DNA from: Gibbula magus
Taxonomy: Eukaryota > Mollusca > Gastropoda > Trochida > Trochidae
Length of the DNA stretch: 64,000 nt
Direction: 5' to 3'
NCBI GenBank assembly: GCA_936450465.1
Contig: OW388303.1
Coordinates: forward strand, 8,525,021-8,589,020
Made by a program: the position numbers and the translations under genes. Within the stretch, counting starts at the first letter, position 1. The number at the start of each line of letters is the position of its first letter. Below are positions 13,330 to 24,108 of this stretch, one piece after another. The notes under the pieces are model-generated. The model saw only the letters and a program-made list of their open reading frames with translations, was not told where the DNA came from and made no database searches.

Positions 13330-13509
13330 AAAACGGAGGAGGACGTTGGTTACATTGTATCATTGCTTGTCGATGTCTTACTGACATTTATTCTGGAGAT
13401 CCTGACCAGACTCGTTGGGAGGACAAATCAAAACCTGTTCCTGATATACTGAATACCTTCGATAAACAATCATTCTTTGAAATGACTTCTTTCTCTGCTA
13501 TCAGTGTAA
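13330..13509 (+). other. Weak exon candidate, family unknown
   Basis: One frame stays open from a TAG near 13312 to a GTAAGC donor-like site at 13510 and reads GGGRWLHC...DIYSGDPDQTRWEDKS. A Gly-rich run followed by YSGD recalls the N-terminal part of ALG11-type mannosyltransferases. However, spacing is shorter than in that family and no acceptor is clear. The homologous sequence at 4310 begins just after this point, so conservation cannot be tested inside the window. Confidence 0.2.
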
Positions 13510-13950
13510 GCAAATCGATGTATTATATTTCAAGACGAATTCTCAAGTGATCAATCAATAGGAAACAAGTAGAAAAACGTGTCATGATCACTTTAACCTT
13601 AAGCAGCAGTTATTTGTAACAGAATAATCAAGGCTAAATGATAGTATTGGTTATGTTGGTCGTTTTTGTTTCGGTGTGAACATTAGGCTCATAACAGTAC
13701 AGCCTGTTTGCATGTCTTATTTTAGTTCATTGAGTAAAGCAAAATAGTTTCATTTTTCAACCAGTCGTTTCATCCTGAATAACATGTGGCGAATATCTGT
13801 GCATCCCGTGTTCAAATCCCACATTTCATTACTTTTTTTTAGCTATAAGTATTGAAAATGAGAAAAAACACAACATTCTTCAAGACTGGGAAGTTAAAAG
13901 TGCACCTGCATATATGATGAATTATTTGCAAGAGAGTTCAACCAACCTTG
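13500..13950. repeat. Start of second duplication unit (partner of 4310-4650)
   Basis: Shared stretches with 4310-4650 include TTTTTCAACCAGTC, GAATATCTGTGCATCCC, CCCACATTTCATTACTTTT and GCACCTGCATATATG. The A-like sequence resumes only at 19600. The gap is largely accounted for by the gypsy fragment and the 4-kb inverted-repeat element. Confidence 0.85.
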
Positions 13951-14794
13951 ATAAGTTCGATATGTATATCATCTAGAGACAAACATCAATCAAAAATCTG
14001 TCTTAACCCTCAAAAGGCATTCGCGTTTTTAGATCACATTAGGCACAATTTGGGCCTCGGAGGCCCAGTGGTATTATACATACGGATATGACACTACTGA
14101 TACAGTTTATATAATGCTATGGACCTGCACTTGTTATCATAATCACGGAGAACTTAAAAATATGGTTGAGCTCAGAGAAATGTATCCAATATTCTTAAAT
14201 ATTATTTTACTGTATTTCTAATCATTTGATGTTTTGTATTTCGTTATATATTCGCCCTTTGAAATGTAACTATTTTATTTAAACAAATTCGATGTATTTC
14301 AAAATGTTTGATTGTTCTTCACTACATTTCGTTTATGATATTGTAACACTAACTAAAACATGTCCAACTAATAATGGAAAACCCAGAAAGGATGTATACA
14401 GATATGTAAAACTTTCATATAGCAATGGAGGTTGTTCTTTACGTTGTCCTGGTTCTCTTATATTAACACAAATGAAAACATGTATATTAGGATACATTTA
14501 TTATCCAATGTTGTCAAATGGAAAGGACACGAGCATATTCAATTAACACAAACATTATCAAACTGGCAATCATGCAGCGTTCAGTCAGAATCAACATAAA
14601 ATACGTTTTATACTCCGAACAATGACGGTGTGACCGTGGAGCAGACCAGTTGAGAGTTGTGGTGTTTTGCAGTAGGGTAGATACACATCTCCTCCTCTTC
14701 GCTGGGTTAGATGAATCTTCTGTTCAAGATGTGGAGGGAAGAAAAGTAGACATATTGCCCTTGCAACCCACGTGCCAATCATCATTTTGGTATT
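13951..14794. other. AT-rich spacer with GC palindrome
   Basis: GGGCCTCGGAGGCCC near 14050 is a short perfect stem. Frames at 14292-14546 (+) and 14591-14785 (-) have no recognised domain. The latter lies just downstream of the gypsy fragment and may be its decayed continuation. Confidence 0.4.
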
Positions 14795-15210
14795 CTATGG
14801 ATACGTGCTCTTATCAAACGTCCCTTGTTGATCAGTTTGTCATAGTCTCTATCAAAAAGCATGTTTGCTTATAATCCTGAATCTCACATCAGTGAGAGAA
14901 CTGTTATATTTACCGATATTGGTACTATCCAATATGTTGGTGAGGCATCATAATTACCTACAGTTTCGATGAACAAATTATCCTTAACATGATCAACTTG
15001 ATATTCAACACTGTATACTATGGATCTTCTCACAGGTTTCGACCGACATATTTTGGCAACATGGTTGAGTTTACCACAGTTGTTACAAAGTGCTACACAT
15101 TTTCTGGACGCCTGCGGAGAGCTACAGTTGTAACACGAACTAGGACATTGAGCGTGTTGACTGACTAGCTGAGTTTGTTCCATTGCTCCATTGTTCCGTT
15201 TTGCTCTCAC
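14795..15210 (-). pseudogene. LTR-retrotransposon gag/protease fragment
   Basis: On the minus strand a 108-aa frame contains a CCHC zinc knuckle (CNNCGKLNHVAKIC, C-x2-C-x4-H-x4-C), as in gypsy/Ty3-type gag. It is followed by a region leading into an aspartic-protease motif, Asp-Ser-Gly, at about 14870-14885. A TGA lies immediately before DSG and a TAA just after. No RT, integrase or LTR was found beside it, so this is an isolated decayed piece. Zinc knuckle and protease order matches gypsy-like elements; finer classification is not possible. Confidence 0.7.
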
Positions 15211-15426
15211 TGTTAAACTGCATGTACAGATGAGACACTATCAACAATGTGAAGCTCCTGATTCTGAACCTTACAGTAGTTGACATCACAACAGTTAATA
15301 CAAGTCTAAAGGTTTCAAGGAGAGACATGAATGCAGATACATGATCTGCACATGCAGATTCATTGCGTTCACTATTTTAGTGATTGAGAGCATTGTCACC
15401 GTTACATGCGAACATATAGTTTTATG

Positions 15427-15633
15427 ACGTAAGTTGTAATAAACGCGGTAAGATGTAATAACTGCGGTAAATTGTAATAAAAACGCGGTAAGATGTAATA
15501 CTGCGGTAAATTGTAATAAAAACGCGGTAAAATGTAATAAAGTTTACTGCGGTAAATTGTAATAGGGGGTGCGGTAAAATGTTTCGATGAAAGGTGCGGT
15601 AAATTGTAATACGATGTGCGGTAAATTGTAATA
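15427..15633 (+). repeat. Left arm: array of GCGGTAAATTGTAATA-type units
   Basis: Ten units start near 15427, 15445, 15464, 15485, 15503, 15524, 15549, 15571, 15596 and 15618 (spacing 18-25 bp). Variants alternate between GCGGTAAGATGTAATA, GCGGTAAATTGTAATA and GCGGTAAAATGTAATA. The outermost unit is the variant ACGTAAGTTGTAATA. The array recurs inverted at 19231-19413 with the first eight unit types in the same order. Confidence 0.95.
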
Positions 15634-15639
15634 TTTTCT

Positions 15640-16446
15640 TTTATAGAAGTTGATGTTGATGAAAGTAAAATTCACCAATCAAAATGTCCGTCTGACAATT
15701 CGTCCGTCTGATTTTGTTTCACTAACAGCTCTGATACTAATTGATGATATGTTTCTAAACTTTACAAATTTAATCACTATGATTTGCAGATGTGCTGTTT
15801 GTTTGTTTCGGTTTGTCTTATTTGCATAATTAAGTATATTTGCTAAGAATGATAGGCTATCTATGACATGACATTTGCATGTTCGAATCCCAGTTTCATC
15901 GATTCGTTTCGACAAAATACACATACAATTCACAAGTGTTCTTTTCATCGTTAGTATTACAGAAACAAGATTTTACAGTGACTAAATACGCTCATGATCT
16001 CGTACACACGATAATTTGTATGGGTAAGCGCATTAGTTTGGACGAGTGCGCATCGTATCATGTGGCGGCAAAGAAATCATTATTGGAAAATATTCTGAAT
16101 GTGAGAATCATAGCAGGGAGCGAAGCCCAAGAGTTTTGTGTTTCTGTAATGTTTAATGTTTTAGTCTACAATAAAATACAATAACAAGTCTTCTATTTCT
16201 ATTTGATATAACCTTCCACAATTACTCGCATTTATAAAAAAAACATGCACTTTAAAAGTTGTTAGTATAAGTTATATTTTGTCGTAAACTTCACTTGCTA
16301 AACGACGCAAAGCTATTATTACCGATATATAACGTAATTCCTAAGCGATGTGATTTTACCGAAATGACATCAACAGTCAACCGCCTGTTATATCGTTGAA
16401 TAAGTCACGCTGTCGTGGGTATCTTATATTAGCAGTTACATGATGA
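15640..16446. other. Left interior of the inverted-repeat element, no gene recognised
   Basis: Overlapping frames at 15679-15948 (-, 89 aa) and 15879-16184 (+, 101 aa) have no motif I can name. The + frame contains hydrophilic sequence such as LDECASYHVAAKKSLLEN but has no clear splice or start context. Confidence 0.35.
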
Positions 16447-16830
16447 ATGTGTCTTACCTACATACTTTATGATAATACATATAACATTGCACCGTTCAAT
16501 GTATTTTTCAAAATCTGCGGTTTACGATTAAAGTTTAATAATTTTACCACTTTAGATGGTAAAACTTCTCACTACACAAACCAGTTATCCGTAGTCGCAG
16601 ACAATTATGTTGCGGTTATAATGAAAACTACTGGCGGCCATTTTAATGTCAACAACTTGAAATGGCCGAAAAATACAGAACTGAATTCCAATAGTTTTAA
16701 AAAGCATGTGGAGAAGTTTTCAGACTTTAATATTTGTGTTAAGAAGAGTGTTTTTCAATTGGCGACATTATTTAAAAAAATCATGACATGAACTTATTTT
16801 AGCAAATAAAACGTGTTACAGCCCCTTTAA
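16447..16830 (-). mobile_element. Family M short element, copy 2
   Basis: The right edge reads CGTGTTACAGCCCCTTTAAG, the reverse complement of the start of copy 1. The body aligns inverted with 17600-17945. A 114-aa frame on + (SHYTNQLSVVAD...VIMKTTGG) resembles a minus frame in copy 3 (SHYMNHLSVVAE...VIMKTTGG), because both are reading the same repeat. Confidence 0.75.
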
Positions 16831-17599
16831 GGAGTTGGTACTACGTTCCTACACAGTTCTGAAAGTTCGCAATTGGTCCTCGTTATGTTCTATTCGTTCG
16901 TAGTACGTTTGAGAAATTATGAAGGGACGGATATAATTCCATTTAGTGAAACATGAACAATCTGTTTATATGCTGACTGATGGTTTTCTACAACCTTTGG
17001 ATGGAAACAGTGAAACAGTACAGGTACACGTGTGCAGAGTTCTTTGGTTAAACATATAATATTTATAATAAACGGATTGGGAACAAATTATCCACAAAAC
17101 ATATATATATCCTTTCCTTTGTTATCTAATTGTTTGGTTTGAGGAAAGAGATTTTAATTGACAAAATTCTTTGTCCACAATATATAAAAAAAAAATCAAA
17201 TTAAAACTGAAAACGGAAATATCAATGCAAGAATGTGGGCATATTAAGAACGAGATAGGTTTGGTTGAGAACGCATATAAACTGACTGATAACGGCGTTG
17301 GACTGAAGTAAAACGTTTTGAGCACGAGATGAACGGGCAATTTTGTTCAATCAAAACATGGTACCAACTATTAGAGGACGGAGTAAAGACGACATGGGCG
17401 TACTAAGAATTGTCTATCGTATTTGAAAACTTCTTCATAACAGTTAGCTGTCTCTGTCCCGTTCGAGGCCGTTTTACAACATTTTTTGGAAGGAAAAGAA
17501 CGTAGTAGGAACTTCTTTTGTGTGACGGAGGCATATGCTTTCGCCAACCAAATGCTAACTACTGCAATAAAATCGATTTATCAGAAAAGAGACTACGTG
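16831..17599. other. Interior spacer, no gene recognised
   Basis: Short frames at 17122-17340 (-) and 17486-17706 (+) are unremarkable. No further repeat partner was seen. Confidence 0.35.
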
Positions 17600-17945
17600 A
17601 TATCTATATGCTATTTCCACAGTTTAAAGGGTATAATGTCGCCATTCGAAAAACACCATTTTTCTTCGCAATATTAAAGTTAAAAAACATTTGCACATCT
17701 TTTTAAAAGCTATGGGAATCATTTTGTACTTGGCGGCCAGTCAAAGGTGTTCACCTTGAAAAGTCCGCCAGTGGTTTTCATTATGACCACTACACAAATT
17801 TCTGCGACTACGGATAGATGGTTCATGTAATGAGAACTATTACCCTCTAAAGTAATTATAAATTGCATAAATTTGTAATATAAATGGTAAAAAGGAAAGA
17901 ATAAAATTGGCAAAAAACATGCTACAGCTCCTTTTAGCAAAATAT
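17600..17945 (+). mobile_element. Family M short element, copy 3, inverted to copy 2
   Basis: It contains ATAATGTCGCCATTCGAAAA, TGGCGGCC, CGACTACGGATA and the end TGCTACAGCTCCTTTTAG. All occur in copy 2 in reverse orientation about 1 kb away. Two inverted copies inside a larger inverted-repeat element could fold on themselves. Confidence 0.75.
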
Positions 17946-18182
17946 TGACCAAACATGTGTACCAATAACAGTTTTACACAATAACCTCAAGAAAAATAGA
18001 AAATATTTGAACGACGGCGCTAGTTTTCTAAATGAATTAACATTTGAATTCAACACACACTCAGGCACACACGCACACATGTAAACGTCTCCCAATTGAC
18101 GCATTTCCACCCTGGGATGTTGTGCAATGAGACTAGCCATCATGACTTAAGTGAAATCATTTTGAAAATGACATTAAACCCT

Positions 18183-18240
18183 AATAATAACACACATACG
18201 CACGCACAAACGCGCGCGCACACACACACACACATACACA
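18183..18240. repeat. (CA)n/(CG) microsatellite
   Basis: An imperfect CACACA/CGCACG tract. It accounts for nearby low-complexity frames. Confidence 0.9.
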
Positions 18241-19230
18241 AATAATTATTTATGTTTTAAAATGTCTATCGAGAGTTTGGCTTGCCAGAAAAGAACAAAG
18301 GTACTAGCAGAAAATAATTTCAACTTTTCAAAGTTTCCGCTATCAATTAGGTATGGAATCAAATTATTTTAAGCGTTGCATGTAACATAATTTTTTTTCT
18401 CATATCAACTGTAAAGTCATATACCCTAGGCTCATTTTGTTGGAATGGTAACACTTCATGACACCGGAAGTTACGAACATGTTACATGGAACCTTATACT
18501 TTAACAGTTCAAGACAATATGATTACCGTTACATAAAAATTCAAAAACTTGCAAAATGTAAATCTGTGGGTATGAATATGAATACAGTTTAATGAAGTGA
18601 AGCATATGATAGTTTCAGTGATTCTGCAAAACAATGGAATATATATTCTTCCATTATACACATAAAGTCACTGTTTCGTTTCCATAGAAACTCAAACAAA
18701 CACAAGAGTCATCAGAAGATAAAATATCCAAACGGTCCCCTATTAACTCAGAGTGCTTTATTAGCATGTATAATCGATCTTTGATATAAATGATGATAGA
18801 CTTTTTAATTATGTTAGTGGATAACACACGACATGAATAGGTTTCAGAAAGATATGATGAATGGTTATCAAACTCTTTTCAGGAAACAACCTATCTATCT
18901 GTAAACGTGAACAGAGTCAAATTCTCGTTTTTCATGAAAACAAACAAAAATAATAAAATTTTCAGAAATCTGAAAATATCAAGAGGCACCACTCCAGTAA
19001 ATGTGAAATACATATGTAAAGTTTCAGACGGATTGACAGAATAAACCCTGTATACTCCCATGTAAGGCGGAGGTTTAATCAAAACAGTTCGTCTGTAAAT
19101 TTTGGAGAACTTATGATTTTAATATGCAATAATACTTATAATAATACTCTCATTCAAAAAATACATATGTATATGTTCAATGAATGACCCAAATTCGGCA
19201 TTCATGGCAGCTAAAAATTAGATGGATGGT
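18241..19230. other. Right interior of the inverted-repeat element, no gene recognised
   Basis: AT-rich, no repeat partner. The 63-aa minus frame at 18891-19082 has no recognised domain. Confidence 0.35.
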
Positions 19231-19413
19231 TATTACATTTTACCGCATTATGTATTACATTTTACCGCACCCCCTTATTACAATTTACCGCAGTAAACTT
19301 TATTACATTTTACCGCGTTTTTATTACAATTTACCGCAGTATTACATCTTACCGCGTTTTTATTACAATTTACCGCAGTTATTACATCTTACCGCGTTTA
19401 TTACAACTTACGT
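19231..19413 (-). repeat. Right arm: inverted array of TATTACAATTTACCGC-type units
   Basis: Nine units, mirror image of 15427-15633. From the outer edge the variant order (GTTG, AGATG, AATTG, AGATG, AATTG, AAATG, AATTG, AAATG) equals that of the left arm. The innermost units differ, as if the arrays had gained or lost units at the inner side. The 87-aa frame across it (19184-19447) only translates the repeat (YYILPRFYYNLPQ). Confidence 0.95.
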
Positions 19414-21040
19414 AGTAACAACCCCTCCTCATGGTTTACTGCTATAACGTATAAGCACCGTCTCACACTAGAACAGTTTTCAAAGTCTTTTGGTAGATTT
19501 GGCTTGAGGATAGAACGAAATTAAAATTCTTCCAGTAATAAAACGTTTGAGCACATGGGAACACGCTCATGGGCCTCAAAGACCGACCTTGTGCCTTTGA
19601 AGGTTAATATATGCCTCAACTTTGAGCACTCATTCCTATATTTTTTCTTCAACACTTTGGCAGAGGATGGATATCTTAAAAAGAAAAAAAGGGTTCATCT
19701 TTACATTGTTAATGCAATCTATGGCTCTGTGGCATTCAATTAACAAAGTGTTTCAGACAGTTATTAGTAGCAAAATGCAATTTCTTAATATATGCCTCAA
19801 CTTTGGGCACTCATTCCTTTATTTTCTCTTCAACACTTTGGCAGAGGATAGGTATCTAAGAAAGAAAGGGGTTTATCTTCACATTGATAATGCAATCAAT
19901 GACTCCGTGGCATTCAATTAACGAAGTGTGTCTATATGGCGTTCCAGACACTATTTCGTAAGCTCTCATGTAGACTAGGAGATCCGTTATTGACAGTGCC
20001 GATCTATAACTATCTTGGTGAATGGGTCATGATACCTATCTGAATACCGGAAATTGCCTTGGACTACTTCCTGCTTTGAATGGACATATAGTTGTCAAGT
20101 GACCTCTGATTACATGGTGTAAATATTGGAGTCTATTTGGATTTGGTAATGATAGGAATTCATTGGGTTCCTGCCGTTTTACTATTCCGGTCTGAGTATA
20201 AGTGAAACAAAGGAAATAGAAGAATAAACAAAGTTACATAAAGACAATGATAACATAAATGACACTATTTGATATCTTGCTTCAATACATGAAATAAATC
20301 TTCATATTTTAAACATCATATATAAATTGTGATATTTCGCAAGCTAAAACGAAGTGAGTGGATGTATTGATTGTCGCCCCAGTCTAAATAGAATCGATTA
20401 CAGATACATTGTTAATCTTGGTGATCATATAGCTTTCACCATGATATGAGACAAGCAAGCTATATTGTTAACAGTAATTGAACTATTTTGTAAAACAATT
20501 ATTTTTGTAGATATTTTAACGTAAAGTTGTTTCAACATTTCGATATACAACAAACAGCACAAACTTTCTTTTAAAAGTTGTATCAAATACTGTGATGAAG
20601 AGATTGATGAGAAATTGAAAATATTAATTGTTTACTGTAAATAATGTTTGTGATGTCTGAAATATTTTGAATACAAGCGTTTTGTCTGACTCACACAAAA
20701 GGATACTCTGAATGCATACTAATGATAATTTATTTGGACCATTAATTCAGTTAGTATTCACCAAATATAAGAATTCATAAGTTTATAATAATACTAATGT
20801 CGTCCTAAATTCAAATGATAGCTTTAAGTGTACAATAATTGACATTATTACTGATTATATTGAATGTACCGGATTAGTTATATGCAAAAGTGACACAATG
20901 TCAAATTGATAAACTATAAAACTGAAATAATTTATATGATCAAAGATATCTAATAAGAAAAAAGTATGCACATTTAGCTTTTGATCTCAAAATAAGTTAT
21001 AACATCAGATATTTTTACATGTTATCTAATCACAATGTTA

Positions 21041-21099
21041 CACTCGCCGCTAATGGCTGCAATACTGCCGAAGCGGCGTTAAACAATAACTCGCTCACT
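21041..21099 (+). mobile_element. SINE 3' fragment with ctcactcac tail
   Basis: CACTCGCCGC...GAAGCGGCGTTAAACAATA ends in CTCGCTCACTCAC. It is flanked by imperfect direct copies of CACAATGT(T)AC (21031-21041 and 21100-21110). The paralogous block A near 6070 has only one uninterrupted AATGTTACC, so this is a post-duplication insertion. The tail is a second SINE type, distinct from the ctcacct tails elsewhere. Confidence 0.75.
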
Positions 21100-21271
21100 C
21101 ACAATGTAACACCAAATGTCCTGTACTATAACCTTTGATGTCGTTGGCATCTCATCTTCCTACTGGTGTCGTCATTCTGAGGATTATAATTTATGAAATT
21201 GATAATGCAAATGGATATCAAGATAGTTGAATTATTCCAGCACTGCTGTGTTATAATATAAAATTTCTTAC

Positions 21272-21357
21272 CACAGACAATACCACAAGAAAAGTGACAA
21301 GAATCACGTAGACAGACTTGCGTCTGTGATAGATGCAGCCTGTTTATTTGTATTTCA
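21272..21357 (-). other. Exon-like island in block C
   Basis: Partner of 6243-6326: 86 nt between a CAG acceptor and a GTAAG donor on the minus strand. The frame QTQVCLRDSCHFSC is open. The alternative HRRKSVYVILVTFLVVLSV frame has an upstream TAA, unlike block A. Diverged counterparts of the core (CGTAGACAG...TGTTTATTTG) appear in blocks B (9590-9635) and D (26697-26747). Confidence 0.35.
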
Positions 21358-21590
21358 CTGCTTGAGTTGATATCCAACATAACCTATCAGAAAATATATG
21401 AATACATGTACATGACACTTAAGCTTCTCAAACGTAATAACTTAAACATACATGTATGGTATTTTCATTGAGAATCCTTAATTGGTAAAATTCAATTTTA
21501 AAATCTGAGGTCTGATTATGGTTAAGTAGACCATAGATAGTAATAGTCATGCAAACGTATGACATTTGCTTTCATGATTTTGAGGAAACA

Positions 21591-22688
21591 GCCTTAACGT
21601 GACAATTATATTATTAATATCAGTGGTATATGGAATTTACAAGCGTGTGTATTTATTCTTTCAATACTGTGTAAATTTAGTTTTGTGTACGTACCACGTT
21701 ATAATGTGTTCATATTATGATATACATTCTACGATGTTGTTTTAAATAAGTATTTATAATTGTTTGTCAAAAATACATTTGATATACTATTTAAAGTTTT
21801 AGATATGATAACAAATTAATATTCGGAGATAACATCATACAAATTATCAAAATTTTCGGTGAGTTTTAAAGATAATGTCCTTAATAGCTCAGTATTTCTT
21901 CCAGCTATAACTGCCCTCAATACACGATTCATTATTGACACCAACGAACCCACTTTAGAAAGGTCTACTCAGAGACGAGACGTGTTCAACAATTCTATCA
22001 CTGTCGACGTGTTAATACTGACTGGAGGATCATGCAATTGCAATCAATGCTAAGCTCGTCCCTGAAGTAGACAAATCTGAAACGAAGGACCTAGGTCAAA
22101 ACATTCAATTCAACTATATAGAGAATACATAGATTCCTCGCAGAAGAAATCATTGCATTGAGAATCAAAGTGATTGTCTTTGGTTTGTTAAATATTTCCA
22201 TAAATCATATTTCGTTTGGTTCAAATGTTGTTCTAACTATACCTTAGTTCATCTTTCAAAACATAATAATGTCCGTATGACTGAAATCATTGCTCAGTGA
22301 CACCTACCAGTACTATTATGTGTTTAACTGTTGGGAGTTTGTAGTTGGAAATAGCACTCACTCTCTATAACACATACGATCGAAGGAATTCTCCCGATTA
22401 ACTGTATAGCTATACAGATGTACTGCATGCTTTTTTCATTTGCTGTTTTTGATTGAACTTTAAGGCGTAAGTCTAATTTGGATATTTTAAATAGACACAC
22501 TGCGTATGTGGAGACTGTATTGGCCACTGGACGAGTTATCCAACATATTTTATCATAGCCTAGAGTTCCTGTCCAGACGCATTGAACAAACATAAAATAC
22601 ACAAAATACTATAGCACAGTTCTTTTTAGATGTACTGACTACTTGAGATGCAAGTGCATTCTTTAGTACAAATACAATGTTCCATCCA
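21591..22688. other. Spacer with a partner of 9880-9930
   Basis: 21975-22020 (GACGTGTTCAACA...CTATCACTG) resembles block B near 9895. Frames at 21859-22053 (+) and 22324-22602 (-) show no domain. Confidence 0.4.
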
Positions 22689-23194
22689 AGATATATGGAT
22701 AGTCAACTTCTTTATTGCAATGAATGCGACGTTTCGGTGTAGATACTTACACCGTCATCAAGCAAGTGATACATGAACATGGTAGGAGGAGAATTTATAT
22801 AGTATCGTGAGTATGTATATCTTCTTCAGGTTGCTTAGTTGATTGATGCATATGATTGCCACGTCCCCATGTAGACGGCGTATAACTTCTTTGAGAGGCA
22901 TTTTAGAAGTTGTAGAGATGAAAGAAACCAAGATATATGGATAGTCAACTTCTTTATTGCAATGAATGCGACGTTTCAGCGTAGATACTAACACCGTTAT
23001 CAAGCAAGTGTAGGGGGAATCAAGTCCATCAATCAACTAAGCAACCTGGAGAAGAAATATATCCGCTCATCCAACCATCTCACTATCCTCATGAGATGTC
23101 GAGATCCAGTGTACATCACCTTGTTAATTGTACATAATCACTATACTATATAAATGTTCTTCATCTCTACAACTTCTAAAATGCCTCTCAAAGA
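22689..23194 (-). mobile_element. Penelope-like element ends, rearranged
   Basis: An 81-bp segment is directly repeated (22689-22769 and 22929-23010). Read on the minus strand it gives TTGATGAC, a short stem-loop GGTGT...ACACC, then GAAACGTCG and, about 20 nt on, AAGAAGTTGACTATCC. This stem-plus-GAAACGTCG arrangement is typical of Penelope-like retroelement termini. Around the repeats are two inverted pairs: GAGGCATTTTAGAAGTTGTA near 22892 with its complement near 23168, and GGTTGCTTAGTTGATTGAT near 22828 with its complement near 23028. No RT or GIY-YIG frame is present. Confidence 0.65.
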
Positions 23195-24108
23195 AAGTTC
23201 CATCCACACCTTTATCATATAACGGTATTTCATGTCAATTACCTATTTGAGTCACTCTTTCGTTAGCATTTTACATACTGAGCTTTATGCACTAGCAATC
23301 AATTAATGTGTTTCCCATGTACAAACGGCATGAAGCATGAGAAATATGTGCCATTTAGATAGTGGACGAATATAACATTGTCACTTCAAGCATGTTATTA
23401 AACATTATCAACATTTTTAAAAATGTACTGCTATTTGGTTTCGAGAACATACACTCTATGAGCCATTGAACAGTTTTAATTTCAATACATCATGATAAAT
23501 GTTCCGTACTGTTATAATGAAAAGTGCAATAAAGTAAATGTAACAAAGTATACATATTATGTTATATGCATTATATCAATGGTAGTAATACATGGATACT
23601 ATCTATCAAGATATTTAAGAGTTTAATGAATTTGCATATTCCTTTTCGAAGATGAGTAATTCTAGGCATATGCTCAACAGTAATATGAAAACAAGACCTT
23701 TGCAGTTAAATTCATGGTGTCTTGGTGTACATGTTGGTACCATAATCATTTACTAGGTGTTTATTGGTGATAGTTAAATCCAAGTTAAGCTACTCATTTG
23801 TTAACGTCAATATAATGCCAGTTCTTATGAGGATGGTCAGGACATTACAATATACTCTGAGCCATACTTGGCCTTTCCTCTGTGCATTACCTTAGGACAA
23901 CCACTTTGAGATTGTATTATATATACCCCACTGTATTTGAATGGATGCCATTTCTTTCTAGAAACATTTGTACCAATTTATATAGTTGAATATTATACAA
24001 TTATGAATAAGTATATTAGATTCACTTACAGAAATCACTATATAAATCAAAATCAGAAAGAAAGAAAAATCTTGCATTTATTTGAAAACATGACCCTTAA
24101 ATGAACTA
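23195..24108. other. AT-rich spacer, nothing recognised
   Basis: No ORF of note. ATGTTGGTACCATAATC near 23735 resembles a piece of 6620, suggesting more diverged duplication. Confidence 0.4.

Larger units (their letters stand above)
15427..19413. mobile_element. Putative 4-kb long-inverted-repeat element
   Basis: Inverted arrays at 15427-15633 and 19231-19413 bracket 3.6 kb. They begin at mirror-image positions with CGTAAGTTGTAATAAACGCG. The second copy of the large duplication carries this block; the first copy (junction near 4650-4690) does not, which fits insertion. The interior has no recognisable transposase; the longest frame is 114 aa. It may be a non-autonomous or foldback-like DNA transposon. 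Target duplication is unclear, so the exact ends are uncertain. Confidence 0.6.
19600..21590. repeat. Segmental duplication block C (partner of A)
   Basis: Same order as 4690-6540. It also has an internal partial tandem duplication of about 180 bp: the segment beginning TATGCCTCAACTTTG occurs at 19611 and again at 19793, each followed by TTTGGCAGAGGAT and a TTCAATTAAC run. That explains the two related frames at 19555-19743 and 19622-19921. Confidence 0.88.

Noticed and set aside
13330..13509. ALG11-type mannosyltransferase exon
   Set aside because: Only a Gly run and YSGD fit; the spacing is too short and there is no supported acceptor, so it is kept only as a weak exon candidate.
15427..15633. 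CRISPR-like regular repeats
   Set aside because: Spacing of 18-25 bp leaves almost no spacer, units vary, and the context is an animal genome.
16447..16791. 114-aa frame as a real protein gene
   Set aside because: It coincides with family M repeat sequence and matches only another copy of the same repeat, with no start or splice support.
22733..22769. Canonical hammerhead ribozyme
   Set aside because: The core has UUGAUGA instead of CUGAUGA and an extra base before the stem; reported only as hammerhead-like.
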